Shown here: one piece after another, positions 53,578-64,000 of the stretch
How the letters are laid out: every line of letters starts with the position of its first letter
Position numbering within the stretch: position 1 is the stretch's first letter
DNA from: Glycocaulis sp051859565
GTDB lineage: Bacteria; Pseudomonadota; Alphaproteobacteria; Caulobacterales; Maricaulaceae
Assembly: GCF_051859565.1 (NCBI RefSeq)
Contig: NZ_JBHYFK010000004.1
Coordinates: forward strand, 124,001 to 188,000
Length of the DNA stretch: 64,000 nt
Reading direction: 5' to 3'
Program-made: the position numbers and the translations under genes
The notes under the pieces: model-generated
Told to the model about the DNA's origin: nothing
Databases searched by the model: none
What the model saw: the letters and a program-made list of their open reading frames with translations, nothing else

Positions 53578-53745
53578 CCGGTCTTCCTGCAAAACAGGAA
53601 AAGCCAGGCACCGGATCGACGGATTCGAACACCGAACCTGCCGTTGCCCCACGTGCGGGATTGCGGGCGCGCTTATAGGCGTGCTTTGCCCTGCAGACAA
53701 GCGCCTGTCTGCGGTGGACGGCCGGAATTTGGCCGGCCCGGCCGG

Positions 53746-57204
<3,459 letters not shown>

Positions 57205-57287
57205 ACCCGTCTCCTGTAGCCCCGCCCGTCAGGCAGGCTGCCAACTCTCGCCGGATTCGGACGGGCTACCGACCTGCCATGTCAGCC

Positions 57288-57380
57288 CTAGCCTATGAGC
57301 GCCGTGCTCCATGTCAGCACAACGGCCACGAACCCGAGCGTAACAAAGGCGGTGCTGGCCTCTTCGATCAAGCGCTTCAT
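57288..57380 (-). CDS. sidA: SidA-like SOS-induced cell division inhibitor (30-aa membrane peptide)
   Basis: This short ORF encodes 30 residues: MKRLIEEAST, then a hydrophobic helix (AFVTLGFVAVVLTWSTALIG). That is one inner-membrane span after a charged N-terminus. AGGAG lies 7 nt before the ATG. Upstream is a sigma-70-type promoter overlapped by two LexA-like boxes. In Caulobacter, SidA is a 29-residue inner-membrane peptide repressed by LexA that blocks division through FtsW/FtsN. Size, topology and control all match. Sequence identity to Caulobacter SidA could not be checked. It is placed between lolD and dnaE. Below usual gene-caller length limits. Confidence 0.75.
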   Translation of the reverse strand: MKRLIEEASTAFVTLGFVAVVLTWSTALIG

Positions 57381-57407
57381 GTGAGAACTCCTGTTGAAAG
57401 GTGCGAT

Positions 57408-57456
57408 ATTCGCTGTTTGTTCCGCTTGAAATATTCGCCTTTTGTTCCGCCGTCAA
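57408..57456 (-). promoter_or_regulatory. SOS promoter of the SidA-like gene with tandem LexA-type boxes
   Basis: On the minus strand, TTGACG (57451-57456) is followed after 17 bp by TATTTC. Two copies of GAAC-N7-GAAT lie at 57433-57447 (in the promoter spacer) and 57408-57422 (near the start site), 25 bp apart. Each sits in a longer direct repeat, GCGGAACAAA...GCGAATAT. The last base differs from the GAAC-N7-GAAC box of lexA. A GANTC site (57460-57464) abuts the -35. Confidence 0.72.
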
Positions 57457-57524
57457 GCAGAATCGCCCCGGCGGCAGAAACGATGTCCGCCCGCTATTGA
57501 TTTCATAAGGAAAACGCGATGCCG

Positions 57525-58205
57525 TCAGGCCGCGACGACGCGGCCATTCTCCAGCGTGACGACCCTGTCCATCCGCGCGGCCAGCGCGAGATTGTGGGTG
57601 GCGACCAGCGCCGCCGCGCCCGCCTCGCGGCACGCCGCCGCCAGCGCGTCAAACACCTGATCGGAGGTCGCCGGATCGAGATTGCCGGTCGGCTCATCGG
57701 CCAGCAACACGCGGGGTTCCCCCACCAGCGCGCGTGCGATGGCGACACGCTGCTGCTCGCCGCCGGAAAGCTGGGCCGGCAGATGGGTCAGCCGGGCGCC
57801 AAGCCCCAGCTTTGTCAGCCAGTCACGCGCCTTGGCACGCGCCTTCGCCTTGCTTTCACCTGCGATCAGGCGCGGCAGGGCGACATTGTCCAGCGCATCA
57901 AGCTCAGGCAGCAAATGGTGGAATTGATAGACAAAACCGACTTCACGCCGGCGCAGAGCCGTCCGCCCGCGCTCATTCAGCGCCAGCCCGTCAATGCCCG
58001 CAATATGCACCGAACCGGCATTGGGCTTTTCCAAAAGCGCGGCCGCATGCAGGAGCGAGGATTTGCCTGAACCCGAAGGGCCAACAAGGCCGACCAGCTC
58101 GCCAGGCATCAGGTCGAGATCAGCGCCGCTGAGCACCTCGATCAGTTCGGCATCGGTCTGGTACTGGCGCACCAGCCCGCGAATGGAGAGGGCCGGATCA
58201 CTCAT
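57525..58205 (-). CDS. lolD: Lipoprotein-releasing ABC transporter ATPase LolD
   Basis: Powers release of lipoproteins from the inner membrane. It has 226 residues from MSDPALSIRGL: Walker A GPSGSGKSSLLH near 43, signature LSGGEQQRVAIARAL, Walker B LLADEPTGNLD near 167. It overlaps lolC by 8 bp. MacB-like ATPases are similar, but the lolC partner supports LolD. Confidence 0.93.
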   Translation of the reverse strand: MSDPALSIRGLVRQYQTDAELIEVLSGADLDLMPGELVGLVGPSGSGKSSLLHAAALLEKPNAGSVHIAGIDGLALNERGRTALRRREVGFVYQFHHLLPELDALDNVALPRLIAGESKAKARAKARDWLTKLGLGARLTHLPAQLSGGEQQRVAIARALVGEPRVLLADEPTGNLDPATSDQVFDALAAACREAGAAALVATHNLALAARMDRVVTLENGRVVAA

Positions 58206-59520
58206 AGCGCAGCGCCTCCACCGGATCGATCCGCCCTGCCCGCCAGGAGGGCGGCAGCGTGGCAATCAGCGCGGTCGCAAAACCCCACACGGCCACGAAC
58301 GCCACTTCAGCCCAGTCCAGCCGCGCAGGCAGGCGGTAAAGCAGATAGACGGACGGGTCGAACACATCGACGCCCGTCACGAACGCCAGGAAATCCTGTA
58401 TCGGGCCGATAAACACGGCGATCAGCACGCCCAGAATAATGCCCGCAATTGTGCCCAGCACGCCTATGGCGGCGCCGGAGATGAGGAACACGCGCATTAC
58501 CGCGCCCTGCGTCGCGCCCATCGTGCGCAAAATGGCGATATCGCGGCTCTTGTTCTTCACCAGCATGACGAGGCCGGAAATGATGTTCATGGCGGCAATC
58601 AGTACGATGATGGAGAGGATCATGCGCATCGCCATGCGCTCCACCTGCAGCGCGGTCCAGAAGGACTGGTTCTGCCGGCGCCAGTCAAACACGGCGGAGC
58701 CGGGAGGCACGAGCTGGCGCACAGCCTCCACCACCGCCTCAGGCGCATCCGGATTGGTCACGCGTATATCGATATAGTCCGCGCCGCCCGATCGCCCGAA
58801 AAACAGCGCAGCCTGCTCCAGCGGCATGAAGACATAGATCCGGTCCAGATCGAGAACGCCCATCGAAACAATGCCTTCCACGACATAGTTCTTGCGGCGC
58901 GGCACGGTGCCCATCGGTGTCGACGCGCCCTGCGGTGCCAGCAGGGTCACCGTGTCGCCTGCACTGACGCCCAGCTGCGCGGCAATCCCGGAGCCGATGA
59001 GGATGCCGTCGCCGCCATTATGGCCGACACCGAAATTATCGGCAGACCCTTGCACGATGCCGCCGCCCGCCGCAGCCGCCTCGCCTTCACCGGCGATGAG
59101 ATCGAACTGGCCAAGGTCTGACGGGCGCACGCCTATCACCTGCGCGCCGGACGCCGCGCGCTCGGAGCTGATCAGGGCCTGCGCCGCGATGATCGGCCCG
59201 GCCTGGCGCACGCCCGGCACCTGATTGATCCGGTCAACCAGATCACCCGTCAGCGCCGAGCTTTCAGCCGTATAGACATAGACATGCGGCTGCACGCCCA
59301 GCAGGCGCGACAGCAATTCGTGGCGGAAGCCGTTCATGATCGACATGACGGCGATCAAAGCGGTCACCGCCAGCGTGATACCGATAAAGGAAATCACTGA
59401 TATGAGCGTCACACCGCCATGCTTGCGCCGGGTTCTGAGGTAACGGAAAGCCAGCAGGAATTCCCAGGCGCTGAATGCGCCTGCGCCTTTGCTCCCGCTC
59501 TTGGCTACCGCAGTGCTCAT
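58198..59520 (-). CDS. lolC: Lipoprotein-releasing ABC transporter permease LolC/LolE
   Basis: Membrane partner of LolD, 440 residues. It has a first helix near 40 (LISVISFIGITLAVTALIAVMSIMNG), a large periplasmic MacB-type domain (60-290) and three further helices with the FtsX fold (DIAILRTMGATQGAVMRVFLISG). A single permease stands for LolC/E, as is usual in this class (LolF-like). Its ends overlap proS (4 bp) and lolD. Confidence 0.93.
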   Translation of the reverse strand: MSTAVAKSGSKGAGAFSAWEFLLAFRYLRTRRKHGGVTLISVISFIGITLAVTALIAVMSIMNGFRHELLSRLLGVQPHVYVYTAESSALTGDLVDRINQVPGVRQAGPIIAAQALISSERAASGAQVIGVRPSDLGQFDLIAGEGEAAAAGGGIVQGSADNFGVGHNGGDGILIGSGIAAQLGVSAGDTVTLLAPQGASTPMGTVPRRKNYVVEGIVSMGVLDLDRIYVFMPLEQAALFFGRSGGADYIDIRVTNPDAPEAVVEAVRQLVPPGSAVFDWRRQNQSFWTALQVERMAMRMILSIIVLIAAMNIISGLVMLVKNKSRDIAILRTMGATQGAVMRVFLISGAAIGVLGTIAGIILGVLIAVFIGPIQDFLAFVTGVDVFDPSVYLLYRLPARLDWAEVAFVAVWGFATALIATLPPSWRAGRIDPVEALRYE

Positions 59521-60851
59521 TGGCCCGCCTGCGTGGCCGTGAGCTGCGAGAGTGCGCTTTCAAGGCTGACTTCGAAGCGCTCGCCAGTGGCGCGCCGCTT
59601 GATCTCAACCTTGCCCTCTTTCAGGCCCCGCGGACCGATAATGAGCTGCCAGGGCACACCGATCAGGTCCATGGTGGCAAACTTGCCGCCCGGACGCTCA
59701 TTGGTGTCGTCCAGCAGCGGGTCCTTTCCAGCCTTCACCAGCGCGTCATAGGCGCTCTGGCAGGCGGCATCGGTATCCGCGTCACCGGGTTTGAGATTGA
59801 TGATACCAACGCCGAATGGCGCGACGCTTTCCGGCCAGATGCACCCGGCCTCGTCATGGTGCGCCTCGATGATCGCGCCCAGAAGCCGGGACACGCCTAC
59901 CCCGTAGGAGCCCATATGGACCGGGCGGTCCTTGCCGTCGGGATGGGTGGCATTCGCGCCCAGGGGCGCCGAGTACTTGGTGCCGAAATAGAAGATATGG
60001 CCCACCTCAATACCGCGCGCGGACAGACGCCGCTCCTCGGGCACTTCTGATGCAAAGCGCTCCGTCTCGTGCATTTCTTCCGTCGCGGCATAAAGCGAGG
60101 TGCGCGCATCGACGAGGGGCTGCAGATCGCTCTCAAAGTCCACATCCAGGCCCGGCGCACCCATATCGACGAGGGCGGAATCGCAGAACACCTCGCTCTC
60201 GCCGGTCTCGGCCAGGATGATGAATTCGTGGCTGAGATCGCCGCCGATAGGGCCGGTATCGGCGCGCATCGGCACGGCTTTCAGGCCCAGCCGGTCAAAC
60301 GTGTTCAGATAGGCCACGAACATGCGGTTATAGGCGCGGCGGGCCGATGCCTCGTCCAGATCGAACGAATAGCTGTCCTTCATCAGAAACTCGCGTCCGC
60401 GCATCACGCCAAAGCGGGGACGGATCTCGTCGCGGAACTTCCACTGGATGTGATAGAGAATCTTCGGCAAGTCCTTGTAGGACCGGCAGTATGAGCGGAA
60501 GATCGCAGTGATCATCTCCTCATTGGTCGGTCCGTAGAGCAGATCGCGCTCATGGCGGTCGACAATGCGCAGCATCTCCTTGCCGTAATCCTCATAGCGC
60601 CCGCTCTCGCGCCAGAGATCGGCCGGCTGCAGGGTCGGCATGAGCAGCTCGATCGCCCCTGCCCGGTCCTGCTCCTCGCGCACGATCTGTTCGATTTTCT
60701 TGAGCACTCGGAAGCCCAGCGGCAGCCAGGAATAGATGCCAGCCGCTTCCTGCCGGATCATCCCGGCGCGCAGCATCAGCCGGTGCGAGACGATCTGCGC
60801 ATCGGCAGGCGTTTCCTTCAGGACGGGCAGGAAAAAGCGGCTAAGGCGCAT
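59517..60851 (-). CDS. proS: Prolyl-tRNA synthetase (short alphaproteobacterial type)
   Basis: Class II synthetase, 444 residues. It is shorter than the approximately 570-residue E. coli enzyme because the editing (INS) domain is absent, which is normal here. Motifs: GIYSWLPLGFRVLKKIEQI, motif 2 KFRDEIRPRFGVMRGREFLMKDSYSF in two parts, motif 3 YGVGVSRLLGAIIEAH, and the anticodon domain with DERPGGKF-like NERPGGKFATMDLIG. It is coupled to lolC. Confidence 0.95.
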   Translation of the reverse strand: MRLSRFFLPVLKETPADAQIVSHRLMLRAGMIRQEAAGIYSWLPLGFRVLKKIEQIVREEQDRAGAIELLMPTLQPADLWRESGRYEDYGKEMLRIVDRHERDLLYGPTNEEMITAIFRSYCRSYKDLPKILYHIQWKFRDEIRPRFGVMRGREFLMKDSYSFDLDEASARRAYNRMFVAYLNTFDRLGLKAVPMRADTGPIGGDLSHEFIILAETGESEVFCDSALVDMGAPGLDVDFESDLQPLVDARTSLYAATEEMHETERFASEVPEERRLSARGIEVGHIFYFGTKYSAPLGANATHPDGKDRPVHMGSYGVGVSRLLGAIIEAHHDEAGCIWPESVAPFGVGIINLKPGDADTDAACQSAYDALVKAGKDPLLDDTNERPGGKFATMDLIGVPWQLIIGPRGLKEGKVEIKRRATGERFEVSLESALSQLTATQAGQ

Positions 60852-60940
60852 GGAAACGGTCTCGCGTCAGGGCGGTTGAACAACTGGATCAACGATTAGA
60901 CCGCACCGTCAACGCCCGCAAGGCACGCATTGCGGCTAAG

Positions 60941-61038
60941 GGGGTTGAAACCCCGGAACCGCGAAGCGGTATCCGGGGCCTGTCGCCGCTTCTCCTGCAC
61001 GAGGTCCCGGCTCTGCGCTGCGCTTGGCCGGGATTTCA
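60941..61038. repeat. Intergenic double-palindrome element related to the pdh copies
   Basis: Hairpin one (60951-60978) has CCCCGGA-ACCGC against GCGGT-ATCCGGGG with a 1-nt bulge. A 26-bp spacer with TCTCCTG follows. Hairpin two (61005-61033) has arms TCCCGGC/GCCGGGA and centre CTGCGCTGCGCTTG, then ATTTCAGG. Order, spacing, second-hairpin sequence and the TTTCAG flank match the pdhB/pdhC elements. A short GGGGTT-GAA-ACCCC hairpin precedes it. It fills most of the 198-bp gap between proS and the DUF1467 gene. Confidence 0.65.
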
Positions 61039-61049
61039 GGTGTTGGCGG

Positions 61050-61427
61050 CTACCGGAACTCAGGCCCCCAGAGCGTGTTGAGGTCGATCAGGCCCAACTC
61101 CATCACCGCAAAGAAAACCAGCCAGAGCACGCTGGTGATGACGGTGGTCAGCAGCGCCTTCTCCTTAAGGCGCGGATTGACCGGCGCGCCGGGCTCACTG
61201 CCATCGACAATGTCACCCGTCTCGTACTGTCCCTGTATGCGCAAGGGCAGCACGGTGAAGATCACGATCCACCAGGTGATGAGATAGACCACCAGCCCTT
61301 CAACGAAGCCCACCTCGCCGGAGGTGATAAATAACTGTGCGAACATGATCACCAGCGCCAGAACGCTGAGAAACAGGCCGAGATAGCGAAACGCGGGTTG
61401 AACCTGCACGCGCGGACGTTCAGCCAT
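61050..61427 (-). CDS. DUF1467-family membrane protein
   Basis: The protein has 125 residues from the ATG at 61427. Two or three membrane helices (YLGLFLSVLALVIMFAQLFI, GLVVYLITWWIVIFTVLPLRI and LLTTVITSVLWLVFFAVMELG) match DUF1467, a family of unknown function common next to mce/proS in alphaproteobacteria. The start overlaps the mce stop by one base. Confidence 0.86.
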   Translation of the reverse strand: MAERPRVQVQPAFRYLGLFLSVLALVIMFAQLFITSGEVGFVEGLVVYLITWWIVIFTVLPLRIQGQYETGDIVDGSEPGAPVNPRLKEKALLTTVITSVLWLVFFAVMELGLIDLNTLWGPEFR

Positions 61428-61855
61428 CAATGACCTCCCTCGCCCGGCGCCTGCATCAGCTCGATGAGCACGCCGCCCGTATCCTTGGGGTGAACGAAGA
61501 TCACCGGCACGCCGTGCGCGCCCATATAGGGTTCGCCCGTGCCGAGCACTGTCGCGCCGCGTTCACGCATTGCATCACGCGCCGCCACGATGTCGCTGAC
61601 TTCAAAGCACATATGGTGCTGGCCACCCTTCGGGTTCTTCTCCAGGAATTTGTGGATCGGGCTGTCAGCACCCAGCGGTTCGATCAGCTCGATCTGCATG
61701 TTCGGCACGGAGACGAACACGACGCGCACGCCCAGATGGGGGAAATCCTTCGCCTCGGTCGCGTCTGTCGCGCCATACAGATCGGCATAGGTTTTCGCCG
61801 CCGCCTTCACGTCCGGCGTGGCTACGCCAACATGGTTCAATCGTCCGATTTTCAT
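61427..61855 (-). CDS. mce: Methylmalonyl-CoA epimerase
   Basis: Switches (2S) and (2R) methylmalonyl-CoA in propionate breakdown. It has 142 residues as a VOC/glyoxalase fold: RLNHVGVATPDV (metal His), GQHHMCFEVSDI (His) and VLIELMQAP (Glu). AAGG lies about 7 nt before the ATG at 61855. The mutase genes are not in this window. Confidence 0.92.
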   Translation of the reverse strand: MKIGRLNHVGVATPDVKAAAKTYADLYGATDATEAKDFPHLGVRVVFVSVPNMQIELIEPLGADSPIHKFLEKNPKGGQHHMCFEVSDIVAARDAMRERGATVLGTGEPYMGAHGVPVIFVHPKDTGGVLIELMQAPGEGGH

Positions 61856-61868
61856 GGACACGCCTTCC

Positions 61869-63542
61869 CTAGACCATCAACACCATGGCTTCGACGACGG
61901 GCTTCTTGCCCCATAACCGGTTGGCCTCGCGGCGCACGGCCTGCCTTACCACGTCCTCCACCTCGTCCTCGTCGCGGCGCGCCTTGCTGCCCAGCTTGGC
62001 GAAAGCCCGCTCGGCGGCATCGGCCAGCACATCGAGGAACTCATCCATATCATCACCGCCCGTATCGGGAACACCCAGCGCCCGCAGGTCCGGCCCCGAT
62101 ACGATCTCACCCTTGCCGGAGACCGCCATGGCCACGCTGATCACGCCGCCATAGGCCATTTTGCGCCGTTCACGCATGGAGCTCGCCTCGGCATCGACGA
62201 TGAAATTGCCATCAAGATGCAGGCGGCCCGCCGGGGCTTCATCGATAATGCGCGCACCGTCCGCATTGATGGCAATCAGGCTGCCATTGCTCGGGATAAC
62301 GGCGGAGGGCACACCAAGCTGTTTTGCATAGGCGGCGTGCTCGATCAGATGGCGCGCCTCGCCATGAACGGGGATCGCCACTTTCGGCTTGGCCCATTCA
62401 TACATTTGCTTCAGCTCGTCGCGGCAGGGATGGCCGGACACGTGGATATGCCGGTCGCGCTCGGTGATGATCTTCACGCCGCGCATGGCCAGCCGGTTCA
62501 TCAGATCATAGATGCTGCGCTCATTGCCGGGGATCACGCGCGAGGAGAAGATGACCGTATCACCCTCGGTGAGGGTCACATTGCGGTGCGAACGATCTGC
62601 GATACGCGAGAGCGCCGCACGCGGCTCGCCTTGTGATCCGGTGCAGACAAAGGCGATCTTGTGGCTGGGGAAATAGCCCGCCTCTTCCTCTTCAACGAAG
62701 GGCGCACACGATTGCAGAAGACCCACGGACTTCGCCGCACCCGCCATGCGGTGCATGGAGCGGCCAACCAGACACACGCGCCGCCCATTGGCCTCAGCCG
62801 CCAGGATCGCCGTTTCAAGGCGCGCCACGTTGGAGGCGAAGGCGGCAATCGCCACCTTGCCCTTCTGCTCGGCGATCACCTTGGTCAGGCTTTCGCGTAC
62901 GCCTGCTTCAGAGCCCGCCTCGCCCGGCGTGAACACATTGGTGCTGTCACACACCATGGCCAGAATGCCCTCACGGCCCAGCGCCTTGATGGCTTCGGGG
63001 TCGGTTGGCGCGCCAATCAGGGGTTCGGGATCGATCTTCCAGTCGCCGGTATGCAGGATCAGGCCCGCAGGCGTACGGATGGCCAGCCCGTTCGGCTCCG
63101 GGATGGAGTGCGTCAGCGTGATAAGCTCGAGATCAAACGGTCCGATGTCGAACCGGCCGGTCAGCGAAATCTCGCGCACCTTGGCTTCGTTCGACAGGCC
63201 GCGCTCGGCCAGGCGGTCGCGCATCAGATAGGCGGTGAAGGGCGTGGCCCAGATGGGGCAGCGCAGCCGCTCCCAGAGATAGGCCACCGCGCCCATATGG
63301 TCTTCGTGGGCATGGGTCAGCACGATGCCCAGAAGCTGGTGCCTGCGCTCTTCGATGAAGCGCGGATCGGGCATTATGACATCAACACCGGGCGTGGAGA
63401 GATCACCGAATGTCACCCCGCAATCGACGATGATCCATTTGCGGTCCTCCTCCGGCCCGAAGCCGTAGAGGTTCAGATTCATGCCGATCTCGCCCGAACC
63501 GCCCAGCGGCAGGAAATAGACCGTGTTTTCACTCTCACTCAC
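61869..63542 (-). CDS. rnj: Ribonuclease J
   Basis: Metallo-beta-lactamase/beta-CASP nuclease with 5'-3' exo- and endonuclease activity, used for rRNA and mRNA maturation in alphaproteobacteria. It has 557 residues: LTHAHEDHMGAV near 74-85, a second His site HTGDWKIDPE, beta-CASP region (CTGSQGEPRAALSRIA), HVSGHPCRDELKQMYEW and a C-terminal extension. The start is GTG, 3 bp from the coaX stop. Confidence 0.95.
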   Translation of the reverse strand: MSESENTVYFLPLGGSGEIGMNLNLYGFGPEEDRKWIIVDCGVTFGDLSTPGVDVIMPDPRFIEERRHQLLGIVLTHAHEDHMGAVAYLWERLRCPIWATPFTAYLMRDRLAERGLSNEAKVREISLTGRFDIGPFDLELITLTHSIPEPNGLAIRTPAGLILHTGDWKIDPEPLIGAPTDPEAIKALGREGILAMVCDSTNVFTPGEAGSEAGVRESLTKVIAEQKGKVAIAAFASNVARLETAILAAEANGRRVCLVGRSMHRMAGAAKSVGLLQSCAPFVEEEEAGYFPSHKIAFVCTGSQGEPRAALSRIADRSHRNVTLTEGDTVIFSSRVIPGNERSIYDLMNRLAMRGVKIITERDRHIHVSGHPCRDELKQMYEWAKPKVAIPVHGEARHLIEHAAYAKQLGVPSAVIPSNGSLIAINADGARIIDEAPAGRLHLDGNFIVDAEASSMRERRKMAYGGVISVAMAVSGKGEIVSGPDLRALGVPDTGGDDMDEFLDVLADAAERAFAKLGSKARRDEDEVEDVVRQAVRREANRLWGKKPVVEAMVLMV

Positions 63543-63545
63543 GCC

Positions 63546-64000
63546 TCAGGCTCCTTTGCGGACGCTATTGAGGCGCCAGACTTCCAACAAACCGCGAATG
63601 GTCACATCCGCGTCAAAATGATCGATGGCGCGCGAGGCACCCTCAAAGAGTGACGCCACGCCGCCCGTCGCGATGACCGTCATGGGCTGGCCGTACTCGG
63701 CGCGGATACGCCCGATCAGCCCGTCTATGAGGTCGATATAGCCCCAGAACACGCCAGACTGCATGGCGCCGACTGTATTCCTGCCGATCACGCGATCGGG
63801 CTTCTCGATGGCGATGCGCGGCAGTTGCGCGGCCGCAGTGTGCAAAGCCTGCATGGACAGGTTGATGCCCGGCGCGATGATGCCGCCCTCAAACACACCG
63901 TCGGCGGACACGATATCGAAAGTCGTCGCCGTGCCGGAATCCACGATGATGAGATGGCCGGGATATTTCACCCGGCAGCCGAGCGCATTGACCAGACGGT
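63546..64000 (-). CDS. coaX: Type III pantothenate kinase, C-terminal part (5' end outside window)
   Basis: First step of CoA synthesis. The visible part is the last 150 residues. The frame stays open to the window edge (RLVNALGCRVKYPG), so the true start is beyond 64000. Family signs are VDSGTATTFDIVSADG (phosphate/ATP-binding Asp), FEGGIIAPGINLSMQAL and VIATGGVASLFEG. It is followed by rnj, the common order in this class. Confidence 0.93.
   Translation of the reverse strand, partial: RLVNALGCRVKYPGHLIIVDSGTATTFDIVSADGVFEGGIIAPGINLSMQALHTAAAQLPRIAIEKPDRVIGRNTVGAMQSGVFWGYIDLIDGLIGRIRAEYGQPMTVIATGGVASLFEGASRAIDHFDADVTIRGLLEVWRLNSVRKGA

Noticed and set aside
53610..53660. Possible tRNA on the minus strand (GTTCGAATCC-like T-loop)
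   Set aside because: The T-loop-like string is present, but no acceptor stem, D-arm or anticodon arm can be built around it.
62661..63653. Plus-strand ORF (330 codons) opposite rnj and coaX
   Set aside because: Crosses two intact minus-strand genes; composition typical of an antisense frame.

Overview
The window is a GC-rich alphaproteobacterial chromosome segment with dense gene packing and long operons. Gene order (iscR-suf, eno-ftsB-pdhABC-lpd, tpiA-secG-pyrG, trpGDC-lexA-comEC-gltX-gltA, lpxB...rpsB, dnaE-lolDC-proS, mce-rnj-coaX), GAAC-N7-GAAC LexA boxes, LpxI in place of LpxH and a SidA-like division inhibitor all point to the Caulobacterales/Maricaulales side of the class. The genus is not determined. 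Nearly every gene is core metabolism or envelope biogenesis. I see no rRNA, tRNA, CRISPR array, phage or insertion sequence.

Layout. 1-5.0 kb: the end of an amidohydrolase, a DEAD-box helicase, a GGDEF cyclase, a TMEM175-like channel and a GST. 5.0-12.6 kb (minus strand): a full SUF iron-sulfur operon led by IscR, iscR > cysteine desulfurase > sufB > unknown 122-aa ORF > sufC > sufD > sufS > sufT > sufA. 12.8-21.4 kb: an alpha/beta hydrolase, then lpd, pdhC, pdhB, a MAPEG protein, pdhA, ftsB, eno and rpmF. 21.7-26.1 kb: pyrG, a second MAPEG protein, secG, a degenerate receiver protein and tpiA. 26.3-33.9 kb: ppiD, the trp genes (trpE set apart from trpGDC by an antisense deacetylase-family gene) and lexA. 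33.9-38.9 kb: comEC, gltX and gltA. 38.9-53.5 kb (minus strand): the outer-membrane and translation cluster lpxB, lpxI, lpxA, fabZ, lpxD, ompH/skp, bamA, rseP, dxr, cdsA, uppS, frr, pyrH, tsf, rpsB. 53.7-64 kb (minus strand): dnaE, a 30-aa SidA-like gene, lolD, lolC, proS, a DUF1467 protein, mce, RNase J and the end of coaX.

Most notable. (1) A 30-codon hydrophobic ORF between lolD and dnaE has a strong ribosome binding site and a promoter overlapped by two LexA-like boxes. This is the signature of the SOS division inhibitor SidA. (2) A 101-bp double-palindrome element lies in frame in the linkers of both pyruvate dehydrogenase E2 and E1-beta, and an intergenic relative with the same two-hairpin layout lies upstream of the DUF1467 gene. 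It resembles REP/BIME or Rickettsia-type palindromic elements that can be translated. (3) An unrecognised 122-aa protein is translationally coupled between sufB and sufC. (4) Two local synteny changes stand out: no kdsA between pyrG and eno, and no moaC-moeA between trpC and lexA.

The genes connect in clear ways. The SUF system supplies clusters under IscR control. Enolase, TIM, PDH and citrate synthase cover lower glycolysis into the TCA cycle. The lpx, bam, lol, rseP, cdsA and uppS genes build the envelope. lexA and the SidA-like gene form a DNA-damage checkpoint next to the replicative polymerase gene.
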